DNA from: JAWLHU01 sp049324875
GTDB lineage: Bacteria; Bacillota; Sulfobacillia; Symbiobacteriales; Symbiobacteriaceae
Direction of reading: 5' to 3'
Length of the DNA: 64,000 nt
NCBI GenBank assembly: GCA_049324875.1
Contig: JBMONC010000006.1
Coordinates: 1-64,000, forward strand
A model generated the notes under the pieces. That model had not been told where the DNA came from. It saw nothing but the letters and a program-made list of their open reading frames with translations, and did not search any database. Numbering within the stretch: the stretch's first letter is position 1; each line of letters begins with the position of its first letter. Shown in pieces: positions 7,875 through 16,307 of this stretch. Made by a program: the position numbers and the translations under genes.

Positions 7875-9084
7875 CCTGCAAGGTCTTCTGGCCGGCCTCG
7901 TCGCCGGCGACCTGAGCCCCGCACAGGAGGAGTTCCTCCGGCTCCACCTGCAGAGCTGCCCGCACTGCCAGACCAGCTATACCGGTCTGCTCCGCACCCG
8001 GCGGCAGTTGGAGGGGCTGACGGATGAGTCCTACCAGCCCCGCCTGACCGGGCGGATCACCCGGGCGATCGCCCGGAGCCGGGGGCGCCGGGCGATCCTG
8101 ATCGGGGCCGGGCGGGGGCTGCGGGCGGCCGGCGCCCTGCTCACCCTGGGGCTGGTGGTCGCCCTGCTGCTCTGGCAGCAGTGGCCGCTGCAGCAGGCTG
8201 CAGCCCCGCCGCCGGCGGGTCCGGTCTACCTGGTGGCCGGCCGGGATCTGCTGCGGGTGGACGCCCCGGGGCAGGAGCCCCATCGGGCAGCCCGGCTGCC
8301 GGAGGGGGCCGAGCTGTGGCCCACGGGTCTGCTCCGCTTTGGCAGCGTCCTCAACCTGATCCACCTGCCCAGCCAGTCGGGGTTACCCCCAGCCGGGGCG
8401 CGGGTGACCGACTCGCTCCCCGCCGGGACCCGGCACCTGGTTGGTGACGGGAGAACGGTCTGGCTGGTGCGGCAGGAGGGGAGCGCCTTCGCCGTGGACC
8501 GGTTGCTGCTGGAGACGGGGCGGCTGGTCCCCGATCCGGCCCCGAAGGAGGGGCAGGTCTACCGGGCAGCGCTCTCCGCCGACCGCTCCGCCCTCTACCT
8601 GCTGGCCCGGACGGGTGGATCCCTCTACTACGTGAAGGTGGTGGACCCGGCAAGCGGCGCCCTGCGGAGCGCCCACCTCCTCCCCGAGGGAGTCGGGCCC
8701 GGGGCGCTGCTCCTCCCCGACCCCCTGCCCGGGCTCCTCCACCTGGTCGACCAGGGCCGCCTGCTCACCCTCGACCTGGAGCGGGGCGCCATCCTCCTGG
8801 ATCTGCAGATCCCGGGGCTGACCACCGTGGCCGCCCTGAGCCCGGACGGCAGCCGGCTCCTCTCCGCCCGGCCCGACGGCGGGCTGCTCCTGGTGGAAAG
8901 GGCCACCGGCAAGATCCTGCGCCAGCGGAGCGGCCACCGGTACCGCCAGCTGCTCTGGCAGGAGGGCTGGGTCCACGCCCTCGGCGCGGGCACCCTGGAC
9001 CTGGTCGATCCCCAGCGGCTGCGGGTGAGGGCGTCGACCCCCGTGCCGGCGGAGGCCACCGCCCTTCAGCTTCCGGACGCATGA
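7861..9084 (+). CDS. zinc-finger (zf-HC2) anti-sigma factor with large extracytoplasmic domain
   Basis: A 407-residue membrane protein. Residues 1-45 contain the ZAS zinc site (HLQSCPHC, i.e. HxxxCxxC) typical of anti-sigma factors that bind ECF sigma regions 2 and 4. A transmembrane helix lies at about 80-103 (ALLTLGLVVALLLW). The outer part (about 110-405) reads like a WD40/PQQ-type beta-propeller with repeated VYRAALSADRSALYLLAR and AALSPDGSRLLSARPDGG units. The ATG at 7861 overlaps the sigma gene's 3' end, so the pair is coupled. The propeller is probably the sensing part; its ligand is unknown. Confidence 0.85.
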   Translation: MRCDDLQGLLAGLVAGDLSPAQEEFLRLHLQSCPHCQTSYTGLLRTRRQLEGLTDESYQPRLTGRITRAIARSRGRRAILIGAGRGLRAAGALLTLGLVVALLLWQQWPLQQAAAPPPAGPVYLVAGRDLLRVDAPGQEPHRAARLPEGAELWPTGLLRFGSVLNLIHLPSQSGLPPAGARVTDSLPAGTRHLVGDGRTVWLVRQEGSAFAVDRLLLETGRLVPDPAPKEGQVYRAALSADRSALYLLARTGGSLYYVKVVDPASGALRSAHLLPEGVGPGALLLPDPLPGLLHLVDQGRLLTLDLERGAILLDLQIPGLTTVAALSPDGSRLLSARPDGGLLLVERATGKILRQRSGHRYRQLLWQEGWVHALGAGTLDLVDPQRLRVRASTPVPAEATALQLPDA

Positions 9085-9089
9085 GAGCA

Positions 9090-9122
9090 ACACCTCCGGG
9101 AAACCCTACCGCCCGGAGGTGT
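9090..9122 (+). terminator. hairpin (terminator or SD-masking attenuator) before a TTG-start gene
   Basis: An 11-bp perfect stem (9090-9100 with 9112-9122), followed by CTCATTTT. The right arm contains GGAGGTG, which is also the ribosome site of the next gene (TTG at 9129, 7 nt away). The structure could therefore both end the sigma operon and hide that ribosome site. Confidence 0.6.
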
Positions 9123-9128
9123 CTCATT

Positions 9129-9542
9129 TTGCCACGTCCACTTGAGCGGGTGGCCGCTCTCCTCTGCTACACCGGGGCGATGCGGGTGCCGTTGGTCGCC
9201 CTGGTGGTGCCTGACTGGGTCTTCACGGTGCCCAGCGGCCTGCTGATCGCCGCGACGCTCTGGCTTTACAGCCGGAAGCGGTCCCCCTTCCTCCACCACC
9301 ACGCCCGGGCGGGGCTGGTCTGGGCGGTGCAGGCCAACGGCCTGCTGCTGCTGATCGCCCTGGTCGCCAAGCTCTTCTACCTGCTCTGGTTCCGGACCGG
9401 ACTCCCGGCGCTGAACCAGATCTGGCACTTCACCGCCGATGCCTTCCGCTGGAGCGGCCTGCTGGTCACCCTGTTGACGGTGGTGGTGATGGTGAAGGCA
9501 GCAAAAGGGCAGACCGGCGATCCGCTCGGTCTGCCCCGCTGA
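9129..9542 (+). CDS. DUF4870-like small membrane protein
   Basis: A 137-residue protein with three to four hydrophobic helices. Its pattern is that of the DUF4870/Tic20-like family: LERVAALLCYTGA at the start, then SPFLHHHARAGLVW, where an aromatic/His stretch precedes the second helix, and two more helices. Start placed at TTG 9129 because GGAGGTG lies exactly 7 nt before it; a later ATG at 9180 would cut into the first helix. No known function. It follows the ECF/anti-sigma pair, separated by a hairpin. Confidence 0.65.
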   Translation: MPRPLERVAALLCYTGAMRVPLVALVVPDWVFTVPSGLLIAATLWLYSRKRSPFLHHHARAGLVWAVQANGLLLLIALVAKLFYLLWFRTGLPALNQIWHFTADAFRWSGLLVTLLTVVVMVKAAKGQTGDPLGLPR

Positions 9543-9549
9543 GTCTGGC

Positions 9550-9765
9550 TTACTCCCCGGCTGGTTGGATGTGCATCCCGAAGGCGGCCAGGGCCGCCGG
9601 AAGCGGCACGCCCTCCAGGTAGACACGATCCATCTCGACTTCGATTTTCTTAACCTTGACTACGTCACCCTTACGAATCAGGTGCTTCAAGGTGCCGGTC
9701 TTCTCATCCCGCACCTCGAAGTCACGGACCAGCCGATAGCTGTGACCCACCTCAGGCTTGAGCAT
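9550..9765 (-). CDS. small conserved-looking protein of unknown function (71 aa)
   Basis: A 71-residue soluble protein starting at ATG 9765, preceded by GGAGGG 10 nt away. It is rich in Lys/Val/Asp and patterned like a small beta-barrel (SH3-like): YRLVRDFEVRD, HLIRKGDVVKVKKIEV, DRVYLEGVPLP. I do not recognise a family. It stands alone, convergent with the preceding gene (7 nt apart). Confidence 0.6.
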   Translation of the reverse strand: MLKPEVGHSYRLVRDFEVRDEKTGTLKHLIRKGDVVKVKKIEVEMDRVYLEGVPLPAALAAFGMHIQPAGE

Positions 9766-9933
9766 TGTTGAACAATCCCTCCTGCACTGGGAGAACCTAT
9801 CACAACCTGATTCTCTCGGATTTTCTCTTCTCCTGCAAGCCCCCACCGGCTGTTTTTGCGCGCCTCCCCCCACCGCGGACCGGTAGATTCGGCCTCCTCA
9901 TCCCTGTTGTCGCACCGGGTCCCCGACCGCGTC

Positions 9934-9965
9934 AGGAGGCAGCAGCCCCACGGCTGCTGCCTCCT
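9934..9965 (-). terminator. hairpin downstream of sucD
   Basis: A 14-bp perfect stem (9934-9947 with 9952-9965) located 15 nt past the sucD stop. There is no clear T-tract on the minus strand, so it may stabilise the mRNA end rather than terminate alone. Confidence 0.5.
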
Positions 9966-9979
9966 TCTGTGCTGCTCAC

Positions 9980-10852
9980 CTACTTCAGGCTCGCCTTGAC
10001 CAGGTCGGCAACCTCCCACGGGAGGGAGGCGACCTTGACCCCGGCTTCGGTCAGCGCCTCGACCTTGGACTGGTAGGTGCCGCGGTTGCCCTCGATGATG
10101 GCGCCCGCGTGGCCCATCCGCTTCCCTGCAGGGGCGGCCTTGCCGGCCAGGTAGGCCACCACCGGCTTCTTCACGTGCTGCTTGATGTACTCGGCGGCCA
10201 GCTCCTCCTGGATGCCGCCGATCTCACCCACCATGACGATCGCCTCGGTGGCCGGGTCGGCGTTGAAGAGCTCCAGGGCGTCCACAAAGTTGGTGCCGAT
10301 CACCCGGTCGCCGCCCATGCCGATGACGGTGGACTGGCCCAGGTCGTTGTTGGAGAGGTTGAAGGCGATCTCGTAGGAGAGGGTGCCGGAGCGGGCGACG
10401 ATGCCCACCGGGCCGGGCTTGTAGATGTGGTTGGGCATGATCCCCATCTTCGCCTTCTCGCCGGGGGAGATCAGGCCGAAGGTGTTGGGGCCGATCACCC
10501 GGACGCCGTTCTTCCGCGCGTAGGCCATGATCTCCATGGTCTCCTGGGTCGGCACGTGCTCGGGGATCAACACCAGCACCTTGACGCCGGCGTGGATCGC
10601 CTCAAAGGCGGCATCCTTCACGCCCGGAGCCGGGACGAACATGATGGAGGCGTTGGCGCCGCCCTTCTCCACCGCCTCGTGGACGGTGGCGTAGACGGGG
10701 ACCCCGTGGACCTCCTGCCCCGCCTTGTCGAAGTTGACGCCGCCCACCACCTGGGTGCCGAAGGCCAGCATCTGGCCGGTATGGAACTGGCCCTGAGAGC
10801 CGGTGATACCCTGGACCACGACGCGCGTATCCTTGTTGATGATCACTGCCAT
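9980..10852 (-). CDS. sucD: succinyl-CoA ligase, alpha subunit
   Basis: A 290-residue alpha subunit of succinate-CoA ligase, which interconverts succinyl-CoA and succinate with formation of ATP or GTP. The N-terminal CoA-binding Rossmann domain opens with VIINKDTRVVVQGITGSQGQFHT. The active-site His that carries phosphate lies in MGHAGAIIEG (about residue 247). Full length matches the family (about 290). It follows sucC after 6 nt, so the two are one operon. Confidence 0.97.
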   Translation of the reverse strand: MAVIINKDTRVVVQGITGSQGQFHTGQMLAFGTQVVGGVNFDKAGQEVHGVPVYATVHEAVEKGGANASIMFVPAPGVKDAAFEAIHAGVKVLVLIPEHVPTQETMEIMAYARKNGVRVIGPNTFGLISPGEKAKMGIMPNHIYKPGPVGIVARSGTLSYEIAFNLSNNDLGQSTVIGMGGDRVIGTNFVDALELFNADPATEAIVMVGEIGGIQEELAAEYIKQHVKKPVVAYLAGKAAPAGKRMGHAGAIIEGNRGTYQSKVEALTEAGVKVASLPWEVADLVKASLK

Positions 10853-10858
10853 GTTGGT

Positions 10859-11980
10859 TTACGCCTCCTTCCCGTAGGCCGCCTTGACGACGGCACGGGC
10901 CGCTTCGCCCATCTCGGTGTAAGCCTGGATGCCGTTGGCCGCCAGCATCTCGCGGCCGCGCACATCATTGGTGCCGACCATCCGGACCACCAACGGCACG
11001 TTGATGCCCTTGGACTGCTTCACCTGGATGATGGCCTCCGCAACGAGGTCGCAGCGGGTGATGCCGCCGAAGATGTTGACGAAGATCGCCTTCGGGTTGG
11101 TGCCCAGCAGGGCGTCGAAGGCCTGGGCGGTGGGCTCCACGCCGGAGCCGCCGCCGGCGTCCAGGAAGTTGGCGGGCCGGCCGCCGTAGTAGGAGAGCAC
11201 GTCCAGGGTGCCCATCGCCATGCCGGCGCCGTTGGCCATGACGGCGATATCGCCATCCAGCTGGACGAAGGCCAGGCCGATCGCCTTCACCTTCTTCTCC
11301 AGCTCGGTCCCCTCCTCCACCTTCGGGAACTCGGGGTGCCGGAAGAGGGCGTCATCCTCCACGTTGAAGCGGCCGTCGGCCGCCACCAGGCGGGTGCCGT
11401 TGTCGGTCAGCGCCAGCGGGTTGATCTCCACCAGCTCGGCGTCGTACTTCTTGAAGGCGTTGTACATGCCCACCAGGATCTTGGCGAACTGCTTGGCCAG
11501 GTCGCCCTTCAGCCCGATCTTCCGGGCGATCTCCCGGGCCTGGAAGGGGAGCAGGCCGGTGGTCACATCCACATGGGAGAAGACGATCTGGTCGTGGGGA
11601 ACCGACTCGATCTCGACACCGCCGGAGGCGGAGGCCATGATCAGGGGGAGCTTGGCCATGCCGTCCAGGGTGATGGAGACGTAGTACTCCTTCTCGATCT
11701 TGATCTGCGGGTCAACCAGGACCTTGTCGACAATGTAGCCCTTCAGGTTCATGCCCAGGATCTCCGAGGCGCGGGCCCGGGTCTCCTCCGGGGTGTTGGC
11801 CAGCTTGATCCCGCCCGCCTTGCCGCGGCCACCGACCAGCACCTGGGCCTTGACGGCGCAGGGGCCGATCTTGCGGGCAGCCTCCTCGGCCTCCTCCGGG
11901 GTCGTGCAGACGATGCCGCCACCGGTGGGAACACCGTGCTCGGCCAACATCTGCTTAGCGAGGTACTCGTAGAGCTTCAT
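10859..11980 (-). CDS. sucC: succinyl-CoA ligase, beta subunit
   Basis: A 373-residue beta subunit with the ATP-grasp fold: MKLYEYLAKQMLAEHGVPTGGG at the start, KAQVLVGGRGKAGGIKLA in the nucleotide-binding part, and NPLALTD followed by DGRFNVEDDALFR. The C-terminal ligase domain carries NIFGGITRCDLVAEAI. It makes the nucleotide-binding half of the heteromer with sucD. The start at 11980 has GGAGGTG just upstream. A hairpin in the 5' leader (see separate entry) might influence expression. Confidence 0.97.
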   Translation of the reverse strand: MKLYEYLAKQMLAEHGVPTGGGIVCTTPEEAEEAARKIGPCAVKAQVLVGGRGKAGGIKLANTPEETRARASEILGMNLKGYIVDKVLVDPQIKIEKEYYVSITLDGMAKLPLIMASASGGVEIESVPHDQIVFSHVDVTTGLLPFQAREIARKIGLKGDLAKQFAKILVGMYNAFKKYDAELVEINPLALTDNGTRLVAADGRFNVEDDALFRHPEFPKVEEGTELEKKVKAIGLAFVQLDGDIAVMANGAGMAMGTLDVLSYYGGRPANFLDAGGGSGVEPTAQAFDALLGTNPKAIFVNIFGGITRCDLVAEAIIQVKQSKGINVPLVVRMVGTNDVRGREMLAANGIQAYTEMGEAARAVVKAAYGKEA

Positions 11981-12013
11981 CCGCCCACCTCCATGTGAAT
12001 CTACACAACGAAA

Positions 12014-12039
12014 GGCCCGATGGTTGAAGCCCACCGGGC
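12014..12039 (-). promoter_or_regulatory. leader hairpin upstream of sucC
   Basis: On the minus strand a 9-bp stem (12039-12031 with 12022-12014, one G-U pair) is followed by CTTTCGTTGT, about 35 nt before the sucC start. It looks like a weak attenuator; no ligand-binding domain is recognisable. Confidence 0.3.
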
Positions 12040-12146
12040 TCTTCTCTCCACTAGGGGATTTTATCACATGAACGTAGTCTTTGGAAATCTAGACGGTAGC
12101 GAAAAATGCCTAGAAATCAGATGGGACACCGTCCGGAGTATGTATA

Positions 12147-12476
12147 TTACTGTTCGTTATTCGTATCAAAACCAACGCTTAATTCGGGGTACTGGGCCAG
12201 GACCAGGTCGAGGACCGCCTCGGCCTGCCGCTCCACCTCCTCATCCTCCAGCTTGTAGGCCAGCAGGTTGGCCCCCACCGCGTAGGAGAGGGCTCCCTCC
12301 GGACTGTCCAGCTGCAGAGCGGTCAGGGTGAGCAGCATATAGGCATCACACCGCACCTCCGGCGGGTTGGCGCGCCGAGTCGCCGCCTTCAGCGCCCACT
12401 TCGCCGCTGTCAGGCAGTCCCTGCGGGCAAAGGCGTCGTAAGCACGCACCAGCTCGTGCACAGCCGGCTTTCTCAT
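12147..12476 (-). CDS. small helical protein of unknown function (109 aa)
   Basis: A 109-residue soluble, strongly alpha-helical protein resembling a short TPR-like array (VHELVRAYDAFARRDCLTAAKWALKAATRRA, then a second Ala/Leu helical pair). The ATG at 12476 is preceded by GAGGGAGGG. An earlier GTG at 12491 is also in frame but badly placed. It is divergent from the TIM-barrel gene. No specific function assignable. Confidence 0.6.
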   Translation of the reverse strand: MRKPAVHELVRAYDAFARRDCLTAAKWALKAATRRANPPEVRCDAYMLLTLTALQLDSPEGALSYAVGANLLAYKLEDEEVERQAEAVLDLVLAQYPELSVGFDTNNEQ

Positions 12477-12632
12477 GGCTCCCTCCCTCACATCGCTGCG
12501 TTCTACTACTACATACGGATGAGCGCCCTCCTCCGTTCGAGAGAGGGGCGAGGTTGGGCGGGAAGAGTAACCTTCGGCGTGCCGTTCCCGTTAGGATGGC
12601 AAAGGCCACCGGAAAGGGGATTGCGCCCGACC

Positions 12633-13433
12633 ATGCGCTTCGCCATCAACTACTCGCCTCAGGCCGAAGCACTCCTTCGTGACGGGATGATCGCGGTTGA
12701 TCTCTGGAAGTGCCCCGACTGGCCCGACCTGATCGAGACCGCCCGCAACAGCCGCCCGGTCTACGTCCACTTCCCGCTCGACACCGGCACGGCCCCGGCG
12801 GACCTCGAGCGGGTGGAGGGGCTGCGCCGGGAGACCGAGACCCCCTTCATCAACCTCCACCTGCTGGCACAGGCCGCCGACTTCCCGGAGATTCCGGCGC
12901 AGAGCCGCTCCGGCAGAGATCTGGCGGCCGTGACGGCGCAGCTGATCCGGCAGGTGGAGCGGGTGACCCAGCGCTTTGGGGCCGAACGGGTGATGGTGGA
13001 GAACCTGATCTACCGGGGGCCGGAGGGGAAGTACCTGCTGGCGGGCATCCTGCCCGAGGTGATCGGAGCGGTGGTCCGGGAGACGGGCTGCCGCCTGTTG
13101 CTGGACACCGCTCACGCCACGATCGCCGCCAGGCACCTGGGGGTCGAGCCGCGGGAGTACATCGCTCAGCTGCCGGTGGAGGCGCTCCGGGAGCTGCACA
13201 TCACCGGGGTGGCCTACCACAGCCAGCGCTGGCGGGACCACCTGCCCATGACCGAGGCCGACTTCGCCCTGGCCGGCTGGGTGCTGGAGCAGATCCGGGA
13301 GCACCGGTGGCCCGAGCCCTGGGTGGTCTCGCTGGAGTACGGCGGGATCGGCCCCGCCTTCGAGTGGCGGAGCGAGGCCTCCGTGATCGCCGAGCAGGCC
13401 CCCCGCCTGCTCCGGCTGGTCCGGCGGCCGTAA
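12633..13433 (+). CDS. TIM-barrel protein of the DUF692 / xylose-isomerase-like type
   Basis: A 266-residue soluble TIM-barrel protein. Conserved-looking metal-site strands are FINLHLLAQ (about residue 72), VMVENLIY (about 117), CRLLLDTAHA (about 153), LRELHITGVAYHSQRWRDH (about 187) and VVSLEYGG. This His/Glu/Asp/His spacing fits the DUF692 multinuclear-iron family (MbnB/TglH relatives), or more generally AP-endonuclease-2-like barrels. No precursor peptide gene is adjacent, so a RiPP role is not supported. Start at ATG 12633, with AAAGGGGA upstream. Chemistry unknown. Confidence 0.65.
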   Translation: MRFAINYSPQAEALLRDGMIAVDLWKCPDWPDLIETARNSRPVYVHFPLDTGTAPADLERVEGLRRETETPFINLHLLAQAADFPEIPAQSRSGRDLAAVTAQLIRQVERVTQRFGAERVMVENLIYRGPEGKYLLAGILPEVIGAVVRETGCRLLLDTAHATIAARHLGVEPREYIAQLPVEALRELHITGVAYHSQRWRDHLPMTEADFALAGWVLEQIREHRWPEPWVVSLEYGGIGPAFEWRSEASVIAEQAPRLLRLVRRP

Positions 13434-13440
13434 AGAAGGA

Positions 13441-13466
13441 CGGCAGCATCCCGGAGGGTGCTGCCG
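13441..13466. terminator. bidirectional terminator
   Basis: An 8-bp stem (13441-13448 with 13459-13466) between convergent genes. The minus-strand side continues TCCTTCTTTAC, the plus side TTCAGTGCTT. Confidence 0.65.
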
Positions 13467-13487
13467 TTCAGTGCTTATCGGATCGGT

Positions 13488-14081
13488 CTACTCGCCCGCC
13501 TCGGGCTTCTTGGGCTTCACCATGGCATCGGCCTTCACCCACTGGGACTGGCCGTTAAAGTACTGGTCGCCGCCGTAGGCGTCATTGATGCAGATGGTGG
13601 GGAACTCATGGACCTTCAGCCGCCGGATCGCCTCCGCGCCCAGGTCCTCGTAGGCGACCACCTCCGCCTCCTCGATGGTCCGGGCCAGCAGGGCGCCGGC
13701 GCCGCCGGTGGAGACCAGGTAGACCCCGCCGTACTCGACCAGGGCCGCCTTCACCTCATCGCTCCGGTAGCCCTTGCCAATCACCGCCTTGACGCCCTGC
13801 TTCAGCATCTCCGGGGTGTACTTATCCATCCGGTAGGAGGTGGTGGGGCCGGCGGAGCCGATCACCTGGCCCGGCTTGGGCGGAGTGGGACCGACGTAGT
13901 AGATGACGGCGCCGTTGGTATCGAAGGCCAGCTGCTTGCCGGCCGCCAGGTCCTCGACCATCCGCTTGTGGGCGGCGTCACGGGCGGTGTAGATGTAGCC
14001 GCTGATCAGGACCTCGTCGCCGGCCTTGATCTCCCGCACCTTTTCGGGGGTGATCGGCGTCGTGACATGCACCTTGGCCAT
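13488..14081 (-). CDS. class I fumarase (Fe-S hydro-lyase), beta subunit
   Basis: A 197-residue beta (C-terminal-domain) subunit of the two-subunit, iron-sulfur class I fumarate hydratase. The start VHVTTPITPEKVREIKAGD and the block YYVGPTPPKPGQVIGSAGPTTSYRMD are diagnostic. The alternative L-tartrate dehydratase shares the fold, but co-occurrence with TCA genes favours fumarase. Its ATG overlaps the stop of the alpha gene by one base, so the subunits are coupled. The product ends with an unusual Lys/Pro/Glu tail. Confidence 0.9.
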   Translation of the reverse strand: MAKVHVTTPITPEKVREIKAGDEVLISGYIYTARDAAHKRMVEDLAAGKQLAFDTNGAVIYYVGPTPPKPGQVIGSAGPTTSYRMDKYTPEMLKQGVKAVIGKGYRSDEVKAALVEYGGVYLVSTGGAGALLARTIEEAEVVAYEDLGAEAIRRLKVHEFPTICINDAYGGDQYFNGQSQWVKADAMVKPKKPEAGE

Positions 14082-14923
14082 TAGAGCGTCGCCTCCTTAT
14101 GGCGGTGGCTGTGGCATTCAATGTTAACAGCGACGGGGAGGGCGGTGATGTGGCAGCCCATCACCTCGATGTGGACGGCCAGGGCGGTGACGGTGCCGCC
14201 GAGGCCCATGGGGCCGACGCCCAGCTTGTTGATCTCCTCCAGCAGCTCCTGCTCCCGGGCGGCCCACTCCGGGTCGGGGTTGGGCTCTCCCACGTGGCGG
14301 AGCAGCGACTTCTTGGCCAGCAGCGCCGACTTGTCGAAGTTGCCGCCGATGCCGACGCCGACGATCAGGGGCGGGCAGGCGTTAGGACCGGCGTTGGCCA
14401 CCGTCTCCACGATGAACCGCTTGGCCCCCTCCCAGCCGGCGGACGGGGGCAGCATCTTCAACTGGCTCATGTTCTCCGAGCCGCCGCCCTTGCAGTCCGC
14501 CTTGATCTTGACCTTATCGCCCGGAACGATATCGACGTAGATCATCGCCGGGGTGTTGTTCTTGGTGTTCACCCGCTTGATCGGATCGTTCAGCATCGAC
14601 ATGCGGAGGTAGCCCTCGGTGTACCCCTTGGCCACGCCCCGGTTGACCGCCTCATACAGGTCACCGCCCACCAGATGGACATCCTGTCCGATCTCCAGGA
14701 AGATCAGGGCGACGCCGGTATCCTGGCACATGGGGACATTTTCGGTTTCGGCGATGGTGTAATTCTCGACGATCTGCATCAGAACGGTCTGGCCAACCGG
14801 CGCCTCCTCCAGGGACCGGGCCCGGGAAAGGGCGTTGGTTACGTCCGCCTCCAGCTTGAAGTTGGCCTCCTGCACCAGACGGGCCACCGTCTCTGCGATC
14901 TGATCGACGTGGATCTCGCGCAC
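14081..14923 (-). CDS. class I fumarase (Fe-S hydro-lyase), alpha subunit
   Basis: A 280-residue alpha subunit of class I fumarate hydratase, which makes malate from fumarate using a [4Fe-4S] cluster. Cluster cysteines are recognisable in ENVPMCQDTG (about residue 59), KADCKGGGSENMS and PNACPPLIVGVGIGGNFD. The start is GTG at 14923, with AAAGGAGG exactly 7 nt upstream; the longer frame upstream is not typical. Being oxygen-labile, this enzyme type hints at a microaerobic or anaerobic history. It forms a coupled pair with the beta gene. Confidence 0.92.
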   Translation of the reverse strand: MREIHVDQIAETVARLVQEANFKLEADVTNALSRARSLEEAPVGQTVLMQIVENYTIAETENVPMCQDTGVALIFLEIGQDVHLVGGDLYEAVNRGVAKGYTEGYLRMSMLNDPIKRVNTKNNTPAMIYVDIVPGDKVKIKADCKGGGSENMSQLKMLPPSAGWEGAKRFIVETVANAGPNACPPLIVGVGIGGNFDKSALLAKKSLLRHVGEPNPDPEWAAREQELLEEINKLGVGPMGLGGTVTALAVHIEVMGCHITALPVAVNIECHSHRHKEATL

Positions 14924-15180
14924 CGTCACTCCTCCTTTGGATGCCCATGCTGCGTGAGAGTCACGCCCGGGCGGGGTTCGTTCACCCCTCAATGTATCAG
15001 ACTTCCGGTCACCTGTCAGCCGTCGGACCAGTCTGCAGAAGATAGGCAAAAAGCGCTATTTCCAGGCCTCTTGATAGGTGAAGGGGGGGCGAAGCGAGGG
15101 GCAAAAGCGATCAGTGCCAGGATATTTTGCCGCCAGGGCCGAAGGAGGGGGGAAGGAAGCTGCTTGTAGGAGGACCGGCC

Positions 15181-15702
15181 ATGCGATTCTCAGCAAAGGG
15201 TCTCTCCCTTCACGTCGACGCCTTCCCCAGCCAGCGGGAGCTGCGGCAGGCGCTCTCCCGCCTTTCGGATGCCGCCACGCTGCAGCTGGGCGACGAGACC
15301 GGCCAGTTTCTGCTGCTGCATGCCCGGCGGGGGAGCGTCTCCCTGGCGGTGGGGCTCTGCCTGGAGGCGGAGTCGTGGCCGCAGGTCCACCTGACCGACG
15401 GGGAGCGGATCCTGCTCGGCTTCGGCAGCCAGCTGGTCCAGCTCCTGGTGGCGGAGGGGAGGGTGCTCTGGCAGGCCTTCCTCGGAGCCCCCTTCCGGGA
15501 ATTGATCGAGCTGGAGGAGCTGGACCGGCTGCTGGTGATTCACGACCAGGGGGCGGTCTGCCTCAGCCCGGAGGGCGAGGAGCTCTGGCGGCACGACAGG
15601 GATCTGGTGGAGCAGTACGCCATCAAGCGGGAGAGCCTGATCCTCCGCTTTGCGAAGGCGCCGGGGGTCCGGCTGGACCTGCTGACGGGAGAGCGGCGGT
15701 AG
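15181..15702 (+). CDS. protein of unknown function (173 aa)
   Basis: A 173-residue soluble protein that I do not recognise. ATG at 15181 with AGGAGG nearby. It has short beta-rich segments (VWQAFLGAPF, LDRLLVIHDQGAVCLSPEGEELWRHDRDLVEQYAI) that look like two or three beta-propeller or PQQ-like blades. It is divergent from the fumarase genes and ends in a strong terminator. Confidence 0.6.
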   Translation: MRFSAKGLSLHVDAFPSQRELRQALSRLSDAATLQLGDETGQFLLLHARRGSVSLAVGLCLEAESWPQVHLTDGERILLGFGSQLVQLLVAEGRVLWQAFLGAPFRELIELEELDRLLVIHDQGAVCLSPEGEELWRHDRDLVEQYAIKRESLILRFAKAPGVRLDLLTGERR

Positions 15703-15722
15703 GCGAGGCCGGAGACAGATCA

Positions 15723-15746
15723 GCCCCCGCCCGGGAGGGCGGGGGC
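15723..15746. terminator. bidirectional terminator
   Basis: A 10-bp GC stem (15723-15732 with 15737-15746) with a GGGA loop, between two convergent genes. The plus side is followed by GTCATTTCC. Confidence 0.7.
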
Positions 15747-15764
15747 GTCATTTCCGGCAGGGGC

Positions 15765-16238
15765 TCAGAACGACTCGTATTCGTGGTGCAGGATCGGCTT
15801 CAGCTTCTGCGGCGGCTCCACCTCCATGGTGCCGCTGAGCAGCTCCCGACCGTCCTGGTCGTGCATCACGTAATCGATGATCACGTGCTGGCTCTCGGGC
15901 TTGAGCGCCACGATCTCCATCTCCACCGTGACCTCATCGCCCACCCGCGGCGGGCGGACCAGCCGGTAGGAGTGGGAGTAGGTGAGGGAGCCGAGCCCGG
16001 GACAGGCGGAGGCCACCGCGCCCATGGCGAAGCCGGCGAGCATGTTGGCGGGCACGATCGGATGCTCGTACTTGGTGCGCCCGGCGTAGGCGGAGTCGCC
16101 GTAGAGCGGGTTCAGATCGCCGGAGAGGCTCATGTACTGGAGGACATCCTGTTTGGTCACCCGGCGCGAGAGGGTCGCCTTCTGGCCGACGGCCAGCTCA
16201 TCGTAGGTCTTGCCGAGCTCGTCCCGGAAGAACGTCAT
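15765..16238 (-). CDS. MaoC-like hot-dog fold protein with altered catalytic site
   Basis: A 157-residue MaoC/(R)-hydratase-like protein. The hydratase-2 motif of the family reads GDxNPLHxD, with catalytic Asp and His. Here it is SGDLNPLYGDSAYA (about residues 47-60), so the His is Tyr. The remaining fold signatures are present (HPIVPANMLAGFAMGAVA; YRLVRPPRVGDEVTVEMEI). It may bind an acyl-CoA without classical hydratase activity, or act as a FAS-type dehydratase fragment. No fatty-acid genes flank it. A TATAAT lies about 30 nt upstream. Confidence 0.8.
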   Translation of the reverse strand: MTFFRDELGKTYDELAVGQKATLSRRVTKQDVLQYMSLSGDLNPLYGDSAYAGRTKYEHPIVPANMLAGFAMGAVASACPGLGSLTYSHSYRLVRPPRVGDEVTVEMEIVALKPESQHVIIDYVMHDQDGRELLSGTMEVEPPQKLKPILHHEYESF

Positions 16239-16268
16239 GGGATCACCTCGTGGGGACGGATTGGCCCC

Positions 16269-16276
16269 ATTATAGC
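16269..16276 (-). promoter_or_regulatory. extended -10 promoter of the MaoC-like gene
   Basis: The minus strand reads TGCTATAAT ending at 16269, an extended -10 with a perfect TATAAT hexamer. The -35 is weak (TGGCAG, 18 nt away). Confidence 0.5.
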
Positions 16277-16307
16277 ACAGGGGGATCTTGGCCTGCCACC
16301 CAGCCTC

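Noticed and set aside
10109..11998. 629-codon open frame antisense to sucCD
   Set aside because: Shadow of sucC and sucD in a high-GC genome; composition is His/Leu/Gly repetitive, no ribosome site.
12633..13433. DUF692-like protein as part of a RiPP (methanobactin-like) cluster
   Set aside because: No precursor peptide, partner protein or transporter gene is adjacent.
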